From: Phytophthora sp. 'mugwort'
Taxonomy: Eukaryota > Oomycota > Peronosporomycetes > Peronosporales > Peronosporaceae
Assembly (NCBI GenBank): GCA_033558025.1
Contig: JAUCEF010000013.1
Location: 4,767,001 to 4,831,000, forward strand
Direction of reading: 5' to 3'
DNA length: 64,000 bases
In this document: piece by piece, positions 48,702 through 58,795 of the stretch
Layout of the letters: the number at the start of each line of letters is the position of its first letter
Position numbering within the stretch: the stretch's first letter is position 1
The notes under the pieces: generated by a model
Databases searched by the model: none
What the model saw: the letters and a program-made list of their open reading frames with translations, nothing else
Told to the model about the DNA's origin: nothing
Made by a program: the position numbers and the translations under genes

Positions 48702-49268
48702 TCTAGTTCCAACAGCAGCCACGCGCTGAAGTGAATGCCTACCGCTCGCGTATGTATCATGAAAAGGACTGCAACGGTACGCGTCCGGGTGCAGTTGCTG
48801 AGCGTATCCACCAACGACGGAAGAACAGCGAGGACCGAATAGGCCAAGAAAAACTGACGGATCCTGTTGTTAATTCGAGTTTGTGGCAAGGAGAAGGCAG
48901 AGAGCAAGCGTGGACGACCTCGGACGATTGTCAAAGGCAACTTCAGTTTGCCCATCTTCGATCTGATTACGGATCCATACGCCTACATGGCTACATTATA
49001 GCAGCTGATATAGTATTGTTGAGGTCCAGTTAGCGACAACAAACAAAAGATCCGTCTTGAATATGCAAGCGGGATCCCGGTCTTCATCGCCCACAAGTTG
49101 TTCTCGCTACAACCTCGTCGCCGGGAAACCTGTCAGCAGTCTTCACCGCACAAGCGTGGTGTGTGCCACGCGCGCGTACCGTATTCTAATCGAAATCACT
49201 CAGACCCTCCATACCACATATTCAGTACATTTTGTTCGCCACACATTATCTGACATCAACTTTGTATT
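48702..49268. other. Sequence right of the Tc1-like element; upstream region of the TMEM185-like gene
   Basis: Probably host sequence displaced by the element followed by the promoter of the next gene. An open fragment at 48731-49033 has no recognisable content. Confidence 0.35.
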
Positions 49269-50855
49269 ATGATACCCTTTGCAAACCGAGTGACCAATCC
49301 CTTCTCCCGGCCGTTCGGCAGAAGCTGTCACTTCATTCATCAACTCTTCCCGTGGATGATCCGGCCTGTAGACATGATGGGCAACGGGGGCTCTGACGCG
49401 TTTCCTCGCGCCCCGAGCAGCAGCGCGTTAAGCGAGCGCTCTCCTCTCTTGCGCGCCTTCGGGCAGGGCGACTCGCCGTCCTTCGAGGGCTCATACATGT
49501 CCATGCCCGCGCCCACGAGCCACGGCGAGCGACTCTCGGACACGGGTCAGTTCCAGCCGCTGATCTTCGCGGAGAAGGCGTTGGCCGCGCTTCTAAATGG
49601 GGTACTCCTGTACGCTCTGGGCTGCATCGCGGGCGTGGCGCTGGTCTCGCTCAACTTTGAGGGCGTGCTGGGCTCGCGCGCCAACTGGTGGCTGGTCTTC
49701 GTGCCCTTCTGGCTGGCCAACGTCGCTATACTGTACGCGCATGTGACGTCCATCCGTCACGCTAAGACGCTGCGGCGATGGGCCGACGTCGAGTCCATGA
49801 GTAACGAGCCGCTGCTGCCGCTACTACGGAGGATCGTGCTGGTTTACGCCATTAGTTTCCCGCTCACGGTGCTGCTGCTTTGGAGCGAGCTGGCCTTCTG
49901 CGCCAGTCTGGTGAATACAGCGGCCACGAGCCTCTATATCTGCTATGCGCCATTGATGGTGATCCAAGTGGCATTTGTAGTGAGATACTTGCTCTGCAGA
50001 TCCGACAGCACGCTGCCAGTACGTGGACACGAAAACGTATCTTGTTGATGAGCTTCTGATTATTTGTTTGTTTTTCTTGTTATGTTGCAGGGAGTATGCT
50101 GGATACTGATGTTCGTGTTCACGTTGCTGCTGGCGTACCAGACAGACACGCAACGACGGTTCGGGTCGCCGGAGAGAGCACAGCCACCAGTATCGTGGTG
50201 GATCGTCTTCGCGCCGCTGTTCGTTTTCGAGCTCCTGATGTCAGGGTCCTTATTGCTGGTGCTGTACAATGAGTTTTCAGGCATTTATCGCCTCACTCGC
50301 TGGCAACTGGCAGCTAGCGTACTGTACTCGTTGGCACTTGTCGCGGGGATTAGCGGCGAGCTGATGCTGCTGGAGCAAGTGGACTACCACTGGGGGACGT
50401 TTACCTTCCCGTCGGGCATGATGTTCTTTGGACTCGTGTGTGCCTGTGTGGCCATGTATATTGTGGGTCGCCATCACGTGGAAGAGCTCATGGCATCGAA
50501 GGGCGGCGCTGTGCCCGTGCCGCTCACAAGAACTCCAGACGGATGGATTACCAACCATGCTATCGTGGAACAGTGGGTACTCTTCGGAGACATCTATCTC
50601 ACCCCACAGGGGTTGCAATTGCGCAACCAGAAGACAAGAAGCAACTCAGGCGTCGAGTCGGAGGCAGCAGGCAGTTGGATCTTGCGCAATATGAAGGGAC
50701 TTCTGACCCGAGTCACGTCGGAGGAGAACATTGGTGACAGCGACCCAGAGCGTCGAATCCGTAATGTGCTTCGACGAAAGACGTCCGGCAGCTACAGCGA
50801 CATTATGCTGGAGGTCGTGGATACCCCCAAGACCCCGAACGATGCCAAACATTAA
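49269..50855 (+). CDS. Multi-pass membrane protein, TMEM185-like, two exons
   Basis: Exons 49269-50018 and 50091-50855 (intron GTACGT...GTTGCAG, phase 0) give 504 residues from the first ATG. MMGNGG (49374) is an alternative start that removes 35 residues. After a Ser/Pro-rich cytosolic N-terminus come about eight hydrophobic helices, including ALLNGVLLYALGCIAGVALV, WWLVFVPFWLANVAILYAHV, FPLTVLLLWSELAFC, WILMFVFTLLLAYQT and WWIVFAPLFVFELLMSGSLL. The paired WWxVFxPxW/F segments, repeated in each half, are the hallmark of the TMEM185A group. The C-terminus is a long basic/Ser cytosolic tail. Role unknown. Confidence 0.75.
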
Positions 50856-50967
50856 ATTTTTAAAATAATACTTTGTGGAGACGGTGCCTTCGAAGTTTTG
50901 GGGGTCATGATCAGTGAAACGATGGCTGCCAGACAGCATTTGTAACGGACTTGACGCACAGGTCGCA

Positions 50968-52884
50968 ATGAGGAGGAAGCGTACATTGCCCACCGCGCTC
51001 CAAGCCGACAACAATGCGTCGGCCAATAGTCATGACGGTCACAGACGTCAAATCCATCGACTCGAAGATGATCCCAATCTGCAGACGCTCACACCCCGGT
51101 CACTGGCAAAGAGTATGGCGGAGCTAGAGTCTCTGAGGTCTAGAGTACAGGAGCTTGAGCAGCAGCTTGCAAAGCACCAGATTGAGGCGTTCACACCGAG
51201 CAAAGCGAAATTGCCACCATTACTAGACACGGCTGTAGGTCCCCATGCAGATTTTGTGGAAGGCTGCAAATTTACTTGCAAACTTTGACAATGCACTAAC
51301 CTTCTTTCGTCGATATGTCGTAGCTTCCTCTTCATTTGGTTGCAACAACGAGCGGTGTAAAGTCTACGAGTGAATTAAGCACTATTCACAGCAGTGGTGG
51401 CTTACCTACTTTAAGTGCCCGAATAGCTACTGCACCTTCGGCAACATCACGAAATTTGAATGCAGTAGCTGGGCTTGAATCTCCTCTTGGAAATTGTGTC
51501 GACATGAGTGCTGAAGAGCGTACGCCCCGTAATGGACAGACCTTGGCTTTTGGTTCCAGCAACCCCATCCTTGCTGTCGATACCACGTTGGATCAGCAAG
51601 AATTTTTAAAATCTGGTATCTATAGTCCTTCCGCCGGATCCCCACATCATGAAGAAACCAAGATTACAATCGGACAAGAAGGCGAGGCCGCAACTTTTGC
51701 GATATCCCAGAGAACTCGATTGTACCAGAGTCTCAAGCGCTTGAGCACGATCGCAACAATTCCAGAAAGCGAGGTACGTTCTAACTACAAGGAACGGACT
51801 GTGTTTTCTGATCTAATGCGATCCTGTCTTCGTACAGCTCATGCTGCTTAAAAAGCTCGTGGATGCTGAGATCGGAGATGTGATCAGCTTTCTTCTTGCC
51901 ATTGAATCGGAGCATTCTATCACTATTGTTCGAGACAAACTTGCTGTTCTCGTGAAGGACGGATCACCGTCCAAGCATCGCAGTCTAGTTCGACCTGCGC
52001 TGCCTAGCTACCACCCAGTTTGGAGCATTCAATACCCACTTCTCAAGGTTGCACAGAACCTCGAGCAACTTCGAGTCTTGGATAGCGATTCCAAAGTGCC
52101 CGGTTCATCTTCTAGCTTATCGCCATCTAAGAAGACCGATGTGATCGTATTGGTCTCTAGTGGAGCGTACAACCCGATTCATATGCTGCATATTCGAGCC
52201 TTTTACGTTGCAAGGCAGTACGTCGAGTCCAACTACAAGTTTCCCGTCGTCGGGGCTTTCATCTCGCCGTCTCACGATACATATGTGCGTGTCAAGAATC
52301 GCCGCAATCCGCGCGAAATGATCACCAAAAGACATCGATTAGCATTGATAGAGACGGCTGTGGCGTCGTCCTCATGGATCGAAGTGGATAAATGGGAAAT
52401 CACTCGGCGAAGAGTGCTCGACTATTTGAGTACATTGACTCATGTGAGAGAAATGTGTGAGTCGCATTTCCCGCAGTACCGTTTCCATGTCATGTACGTT
52501 TGTGGATGCAACACGGTAGTCAAGCTTAGTCACTCGGCTTTACGTGATGAAGGATTTGGATGTATTACGGTATGCAGACCTACCCAAACCGACATGGTAA
52601 TTAAACATTTAGGGAAAACTTTAGCGAAGACAACGACGATCGTCGAGGACACGGGTGTGCTGCCTTGTGAGTTGGAACGTGCAACCAGTTTTCGCGTACG
52701 TCAGGCACTCGCAGACGTCGAGGCGAATGGCAGTAAGATCGAGATGATGGTAGGGAAACCGGTGCTTCATTATTTCTTGAAGCACGAGATTGGCGAAAAA
52801 ATCGCTGGCAAAGTGACGTGGGCTGACGAGGACAAGCGGTGGCGGCAAGAAGACCTCACTTATGTAGAATATACCGAGAGTTAG
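50968..52884 (+). CDS. NMNAT-like nucleotidyltransferase with long N-terminal extension, three exons
   Basis: Exons 50968-51234, 51324-51773 and 51838-52884 (GT-AG, all phase 0) give 587 residues. The catalytic domain is in exon 3: SSGAYNPIHMLHIRAF (about 346-361) is the GxFxPxHxxH nucleotide-binding motif, followed by AFISPSHDTYV, the basic loop KNRRNPREMITKRHR, WIEVDKWEI, and near the C-terminus ERATSFRVRQAL, matching the ISSTxxR motif. These are features of nicotinamide/nicotinate mononucleotide adenylyltransferases, which make NAD. The first 300 or so residues are extra: a coiled coil (SLAKSMAELESLRSRVQELE) and a Ser/Thr-rich region. A 12-codon upstream ATG frame (50907-50945) could tune translation. 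The start lies only 112 bp after the TMEM185-like stop. Confidence 0.82.
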
Positions 52885-52971
52885 ACTGTTAGTATGGAAT
52901 GGAAGGAACTCCTCATAACTGCCCATGACAACACATATGCATCCGACAGCGAGCTGGTATCGCTTCACAAA

Positions 52972-53889
52972 CTACAGTTGCCGTCCTCCTTCATCCTCTT
53001 CGTAGGTCTCATCTACGGGACCGCTCTCGCCATCGTCCGATGATTCATTGCTCTCGATTTCGTACGAGTTGTTGTCGCTGTCAGACGTTGACTGAACGAC
53101 CGCCTCGTCACTAGCGTCTTCCTCGCTGTCAGACGTTGACTGAACGACCGCCTCGTCATTAGCGTCTTCCTCGCTGCCAGGTTCACTGTCATCTTCACTT
53201 TCCGTCTGCAAATCGGAGGAGTTCATTGTTGGACGAGATGAAGGCGACGATGCTTGCATGCTCTGATCTCCCTCTCCTTCAGTCTCGTCAGACCCCTCCT
53301 CGGATCCGGCCACACTTGACGACTCTATCGGTGATGTCGTAGCTGGGGTTGTAGGGGCACTCGTCGTCGTCTCTTCTTCGTATTCAGCTTCATCAAACTC
53401 GTTTTCCGCATCGGACACATCAATGGACGTCTCCTGTGAAGAGGTAGTAAGCGGAGCGGTCGTCAAATGCTCGTCCTCATCCTTCTCCGCCTCATCAAAG
53501 TTGCCTTCCTTCTCAGCCACATCCGATGACTTCTTGGGGTTGATGGGGGTCATCGAGGCACCAACGCTCTCGTCTTCCTCCAATTCCTTCTCATCAAACT
53601 CTTCTTCTTCTTCAGCCACCGACTCGGACGTGGCAATCGGCGCTTCGGTTTCCTTGTTCTCCTCCTTCTCGGACTCATCGAACTCTTCTTCCGTCTCAGC
53701 GACCCAGTCCGCATCACCGGATGGTTCCCTCTCGTCGCTAATCGTCGTGTCCACGAGTGCTCTCCGAAGATGGGCCGATCTCTCGCTAGTCGTCACTTGC
53801 TGACGTACAACTGCGACCTCGGCGCTCGAACCCGCCGGCAGCGCCGACAGCAGCACCGTCGTAGCCAACACAATGTAGTTAATCTTCAT
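52972..53889 (-). CDS. Secreted acidic repeat protein with degenerate RXLR-like site
   Basis: 305 codons from ATG 53889 (the frame is open slightly earlier at a TTG). Residues 1-23 are a signal peptide (MKINYIVLATTVLLSALPAG, cleavage near SSA/E). Residues 36-54 read ERSAHLRRALVDTTISDER: AHLR is one residue off RXLR and a DER follows, at the distance seen in RXLR-dEER effectors. The mature protein is extremely acidic, with four spaced copies of a FDE-x-E unit (EEFDESEKEE, EEFDEKELEED, NFDEAEKDED, EFDEAEYEEE) and a tandem 16-residue duplication near the C-terminus. No cysteines, no globular domain. It may be an intrinsically disordered secreted protein; effector status is inference. Stop is 88 bp from the convergent NMNAT-like stop. 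Confidence 0.75.
   Translation of the reverse strand: MKINYIVLATTVLLSALPAGSSAEVAVVRQQVTTSERSAHLRRALVDTTISDEREPSGDADWVAETEEEFDESEKEENKETEAPIATSESVAEEEEEFDEKELEEDESVGASMTPINPKKSSDVAEKEGNFDEAEKDEDEHLTTAPLTTSSQETSIDVSDAENEFDEAEYEEETTTSAPTTPATTSPIESSSVAGSEEGSDETEGEGDQSMQASSPSSRPTMNSSDLQTESEDDSEPGSEEDANDEAVVQSTSDSEEDASDEAVVQSTSDSDNNSYEIESNESSDDGESGPVDETYEEDEGGRQL
53082..53177 (-). repeat. 48-bp tandem duplication in the acidic protein gene
   Basis: Two adjacent units containing GTCAGACGTTGACTGAACG differ by one base and encode two copies of a 16-residue stretch (EEDANDEAVVQSTSDS and EEDASDEAVVQSTSDS). Boundaries approximate. Confidence 0.8.
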
Positions 53890-55192
53890 TTTCGCCAACG
53901 GTCACCTGCGACTCACCCGCCAAACACAAAATGATCGAGCCAGCACGACATAGGCCTTTGACGATCTGTAGTCACGTTGAAGAGCTTCGAAAGGTACAAG
54001 GAATACACGTATACTGTACTGGTCGGAAACCAGACACATACCATCCTCAAAGTCGAGAGGAATTGGTAGTGACATCGAGGTGTGTACGTCCATTGGTTGA
54101 GATCGATAGTTCACCATGGCTATAAGAACTCGACGAACCATGGTTATGGGTCGGCGGGATTTCCTATTGCACCATCGGCGTTCTGTCGCCATAATCGAAA
54201 CGAAAAATCTTCAGCTTCATCGCACGGTCGTCATTCCTCGCTACAAGTTGCGGCGTGCTGCCTGATGAAACGGTACAGAGAGAACGCACTACGCCATGTC
54301 GACATAAGAATGCTGCTTCGTGCTTATTTCTGAATGATTCCGTCCGTGTCACGGAGACCCGAGCCCCCGAGCAGAACGAAAGGCAGCGGCTGTATCCGAA
54401 TGAGTAGTAGGGGGGGGAGGCTTGTGCACTTGTTTCCTAGGGTGATATCTGCGGCCTGGTGATGACCGTCTGTAGTCTTGGCCCAAGTCTCCTAGTCCTT
54501 ATCCGTTGAGGGAGCAAGCATTGCTCCAATCCCCCCAAATACGATTTGTGGTCCTGACTCATCCTGCTAAACTTATTTCTATGAAACCGTCGGTGCCCCG
54601 CTAAGACATACTCTTTGAGACGTGGGCATTCAATGGGACCGGACCCGACGCCGCAATAGGCTTTTGCGAGCGCACTGGCGACAGGGCAAAACTGTACCAG
54701 ACGGATTTCTTGTGCTCCTTCGGATATGCCGGCGCATATTTCTGCAGCAAGATTGCAAAACTGTTGGCAGCACTGCAACTTGCGCTGCCATTTTAATGCG
54801 GAAAAAAGGGCAGTTGTCAACACTGGCCAGTGAGCGGCAGGCATCTACGAGCTCGGTTCAGATGGAGGCGATATGGCTGGCGTGATGCTGCCGTTAAAAA
54901 GGACTCAATGAGTTGCGTTGCCATGCATTCCTTTGCATTCGTGCACAAAGCCTTTTGAGTTTCTCTATACGCGTCAAAATCATTATTCCTAGTCGGCCAT
55001 GGACAAGTAGCGTGCCCAGCGGAGAAAGATCGCTAAAAGAGATCATTTCAGTACACTCGCGACTGTGCGGTGCTCTCGTCGACCGTTTTCTGTGTGAGCC
55101 TACGGCGACCGGACCTTCCCTTAAGCAGAAAGATGTTAAGTCGTTGATTCTTCTCACTTTCCATTTCGTCACGGGCAAGACTCATCGTCCTG
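53890..55192. other. Intergenic region, no gene recognised
   Basis: Frames on both strands are short and lack domain content. An unusual G-run (about 54410-54419) is the only low-complexity feature. Confidence 0.5.
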
Positions 55193-56167
55193 ATGTTCGT
55201 ATCCCTCTCCACCATACAACGAAATGAAGCTAAAGCCCCAGCTGACCCCAAGCGTCTGGCACCACGAGTGCCTCAGGTGACCGCCGACGCTGCCGCTGCC
55301 CGGGGCCCGCGGCGAAAACAACTGAAATGGCGCACACGCGACCAGCAGAGTTCGCAGCTCTACAACCTGCAACTTGATCTCCACGATCTGCGCCAAGAAA
55401 TTAAGGCCCTGCAAGATTATGAGCAAGTTCTACGCACATACACACTCAACCAGCGCGAAACGCTGGACGATTACTACGTCAAACGCGTCATACAGTACCA
55501 CAAGGTGTTCGAGCACGGCTACAGCACCCAGGCCGCTCGCGTCAACTCTGGCAGCCTGACCAGGGCGGACAAAGACGAATTCATCCAGCATATGATGGAC
55601 AATGAGGTTGTTGTTGGCAACTTCATCGGGTACAAAGTCATTCTGGATCAATGGGCGCGATACACCGCGGGCTTCCCAAAGCTTCAGTGCCACTTAATCC
55701 AACCACGGATCGCCTCGGCTGACGAAGTCGTGATCGTGTCGGCAACCACCGAGTACACGTTCGAGATTTCGCAAACAACCCTCAAGACGTTGTTCCCACG
55801 AATGCGGGTCGAGCATCCTCAAATTGGGGCAAGACTTCTTGGACGTCAGTTCCAGGGTGCAGGTGTGACGACATTCACATTCGATCCTCAGTCGCACCGC
55901 GTCGTGCGCTACGACAGCCAAGTCGACTTTGTCGAAGTGTTCGCAAGCCTGTTACAAGACTCTTCCGACCTTTGTGTACTTTTTGAGAGCTCCGCAATCT
56001 CCGAGCAGTACTTCATCGGCGACACGGACAGCTACCCACTTCTTCAATTGTGCGAAGACGAACAGGAAGAGCAATACCGCATTTCAGTGTACTCAGACAG
56101 CGGACAGCGGGCGGCCGATCACCCGCACAAGCTGCAGCTCGATCATATACTCGGCGCGTCCTATTGA
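55193..56167 (+). CDS. bZIP-related oomycete protein, paralog 1
   Basis: 324 codons from ATG 55193, intronless. After a basic, Pro-rich N-terminus comes RRKQLKWRTRDQQSSQLYN followed by heptads LQLDLHDLRQEIKALQDYEQ, i.e. a basic/zipper-like helix at about residues 40-80. The basic part lacks the N-x7-R of canonical bZIPs. The rest (about 90-290) is a mixed domain seen in oomycete bZIP-type proteins: YYVKRVIQYHKVFEHGY, VVGNFIGYKVILDQW, LLGRQFQGAGVTTFTFD and YDSQVDFVEVFASLLQD. It aligns with the gene at 57347 along its length, so the two are tandem paralogs. Likely nuclear regulator; DNA binding is doubtful. Confidence 0.65.
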   Translation: MFVSLSTIQRNEAKAPADPKRLAPRVPQVTADAAAARGPRRKQLKWRTRDQQSSQLYNLQLDLHDLRQEIKALQDYEQVLRTYTLNQRETLDDYYVKRVIQYHKVFEHGYSTQAARVNSGSLTRADKDEFIQHMMDNEVVVGNFIGYKVILDQWARYTAGFPKLQCHLIQPRIASADEVVIVSATTEYTFEISQTTLKTLFPRMRVEHPQIGARLLGRQFQGAGVTTFTFDPQSHRVVRYDSQVDFVEVFASLLQDSSDLCVLFESSAISEQYFIGDTDSYPLLQLCEDEQEEQYRISVYSDSGQRAADHPHKLQLDHILGASY

Positions 56168-57346
56168 CGGCGCCAGCCTGCAAATTCACAGCAGTATTTC
56201 GCCAATTAACACTAGCTAGTTGAACACTACTTTGCAAAGTTCTTTGATCGGAAACCAAACCTTTATGTTGAAAATTGAGCAACCGGCTTTCGCGCTGATA
56301 CTTTTCAAAAAATGCATCAAAAGCGTTCTCTTACAGGAATTTACAGGAAATATATATTATGAATGTTTCACAACTGGTAATTTATTGGAGAATGTATACT
56401 CTTAATTTACAGTAGTGAATATACATGTATATCGGTAGGCAAAGTGAAAAAGCAAAAAAACATGTACTAAGTATCCCGTAATATGATAAGGATATTGCCC
56501 ACACCGGTTAAGTGCGAGGCGCATTACGCGGAGCGCCCATACACATTCCTTTACGTCGGCAAACCTGAGATGTACGTGTACATAAAGAATAACTTTAATT
56601 GGTACAAATCACGTTTGCTGAATACCCTTCATCAAATTTCATACGGAAATTAATGTAGCCATGCTCACGCAGAAAATTTTCCCGTCATTTTGCGATCTTC
56701 CACCTGCAACTTGAATAATAAAGGGCAACTATATTGGCGCTTTTAGTAGGCTCGTCGCGCTTGACGGTAGAAAGGCCTACCATGTGACAGTTTGAAAATA
56801 TGAAGAGTATTTGGACGTGTGACCTGCAACTATAGCATTTACCTCACCACGCTGATTAATATGCGCGAAAAAACGCAGCGACTGCATGCAATCCTATCCT
56901 TGCGTCTGCAAACGCTAGCAAAGGAAGGTTCGCCTCGGATGAATTATTCTAGAAAATCTTGCCGTGTTTGTGTGTTGCTCATTTTTTTTATGCATCTACC
57001 GGGATTATAACAGTACGTGCTGCAAAGATAACGTGTTGACACTATGTAATGTGAAGTCGGGTTTAACTCGTTCGCTGTCGATCCTATTGACGCGTAAATG
57101 TACGTCTTGCCCCTCGATGACCATTTTTCAAGTTTAATAATGCTCCGCATCGACGGGGTATGCCGTCGCGGTTGCACGTCTATATGCTGCTGGTCGGATG
57201 TGAAAGAAAAAAACGGGCGAAGCTTATCGTCGAAAGGCCAGGCCTGTGGCTCAGCGAGAGACCGCCGATAGTCGCACAGGCCGGTGCTACTTAGTTGCGA
57301 ATTTGCCGGGATCTCCCCAGTACCTCCTTCACAGGAACTTCTAGTC
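56168..57346. other. Intergenic region between the bZIP-related paralogs
   Basis: AT-rich for the first 800 bp with no supported frame; the last 250 bp are GC-richer and presumably carry the promoter of paralog 2. Confidence 0.5.
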
Positions 57347-58309
57347 ATGCAACCGTCCGATTCGATCGCCGAGAATTTTGACGTCACGCCCGTGCGATCT
57401 CAACCTGCGCTAGCCCCGCGGGTGCCGGCCGTCACGGCGCTTGCCGCGGCGAGGCGAGCCCCCAGTCGCCGCAAGAAACTCAAGTGGAGGACGCGCGACT
57501 CTCAGGCCTCACAGCTTTACAACCTCGAGCTGGACGTGATGGATCTTCGACAACAGATCCAGCGCTTGATGGAGTACCAGCAGGTGCTCAATGCGCGGAC
57601 TCTTAATCGTCGCGACGCGTTGGACGGCTACTACGTCAAGACGGTGCAAGAGTATCACCGCGTGTTCGAGAATGGCTACCACCCAGGAGCTGCCATTGAC
57701 GCGGTCCAGTTCATTATGCAAGTCATGGATGAGAACGTCGTCATCGGCCGCTTCGCGGGGCGTGAAGTGTTGCTACACCAGTGGGAACAGTACACGAAAG
57801 CCTTATCCGGGCTCGAATTCCTCTATCTGCGCTCACGAGTTGTTTCCGCGGAAGGGAAGACGATTGTAACGTCGTACGCCAGCTACAAACACGTCGTTAC
57901 CCGAGATACGTTGGAGGTGATGTTCCCTGAGGCATTGCACCAATCTCCGCGCATCGTGGCGAAGCTGCTAGGGCGTGTGTTTAGCGGTGTCGGCCAGTTT
58001 GACTTCACCTTCGATACGCGGACGCACTGCGTCGTCTCGTTCGACTTCCATCTTGATTTTTTCAAGGTCTTTGCGCATTTGCTTCAGGACCCGGGCGAGA
58101 TATGCGCCTTTTTCCAAGGCGCTAGGATTACCGAGGAGTGTATGATCGGCGACGTGACCTGCTACGAGGAGCGGCCGTCGCAGGAAGCCAGAAACGTGGC
58201 TACTACCGGGATGGTTGATCTCGAGGAAAAATTGCCCTGGGGCTACGACGACGAAGAATGTCGGCACCCTTCGTTGACTGGAGCGGACAAATTCGAGAAC
58301 ATCTCTTAG
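57347..58309 (+). CDS. bZIP-related oomycete protein, paralog 2
   Basis: 320 codons from ATG 57347 (the frame opens earlier at a GTG, 57284). Same plan as 55193: RRKKLKWRTRDSQASQLYN, heptads LELDVMDLRQQIQRLMEYQQ, then YYVKTVQEYHRVFENGY, VVIGRFAGREVLLHQW, LLGRVFSGVGQFDFTFD and FHLDFFKVFAHLLQD. The C-terminal 45 residues are acidic and unlike those of paralog 1, and the loop after ENGY is shorter here. Divergence is clearly older than that of the sugar-transporter pair. Confidence 0.65.
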   Translation: MQPSDSIAENFDVTPVRSQPALAPRVPAVTALAAARRAPSRRKKLKWRTRDSQASQLYNLELDVMDLRQQIQRLMEYQQVLNARTLNRRDALDGYYVKTVQEYHRVFENGYHPGAAIDAVQFIMQVMDENVVIGRFAGREVLLHQWEQYTKALSGLEFLYLRSRVVSAEGKTIVTSYASYKHVVTRDTLEVMFPEALHQSPRIVAKLLGRVFSGVGQFDFTFDTRTHCVVSFDFHLDFFKVFAHLLQDPGEICAFFQGARITEECMIGDVTCYEERPSQEARNVATTGMVDLEEKLPWGYDDEECRHPSLTGADKFENIS

Positions 58310-58795
58310 TGAGAGAATTATCATGAGGAGAGCAAGAAGTGCTACGGATTAAAATGTGAGGAAGCTTCGAGTTGAAGTTGCGAGCGTTGAAGTGTTGATA
58401 CCACGTTAACACAACGAGGACCACCGTAGTGAGACATGCAACAAGATTACCACGTCCAAATCACTCCGGTCAACGTGGAGCGCAGGGAACATCGAGTGTT
58501 TGTATTTAATAAGCTTGCGATCTTTTGCACCGAAGGATTTTCGGAATTCACATTAAAGAAATACACCGATGTGGATTTCATAATACTCGTCCGTCGGTCA
58601 CCTCCAGCTGAGCCTAAAGCCCTACCAATGCTGACTTTTTTATTGAAGCTGATTTCAGTAGATCTGTCCGCTAAGTAAATATGATTGATTTGCTATTATT
58701 GGGCTAGAAATGGAAGTGAACCTCACTCTATAAAGTAAGTGAATCTGTATGCAAGGTTAACCACTAGAAGTCCCTATTATGATGTAATACGTCGT
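58310..58795. other. Intergenic region, 3' side of bZIP-related paralog 2 and of the K+ channel
   Basis: Convergent 3' flanks. An 80-codon frame at 58436-58678 (MQQDYHVQITPVNVERREH...) has no recognisable domain and is not called as a gene. Confidence 0.45.

Noticed and set aside
53423..53803. 126-codon Ser-rich frame on the forward strand
   Set aside because: Antisense to the Glu/Asp repeats of the secreted acidic protein (GAA/GAG read as TTC/CTC and TCx).
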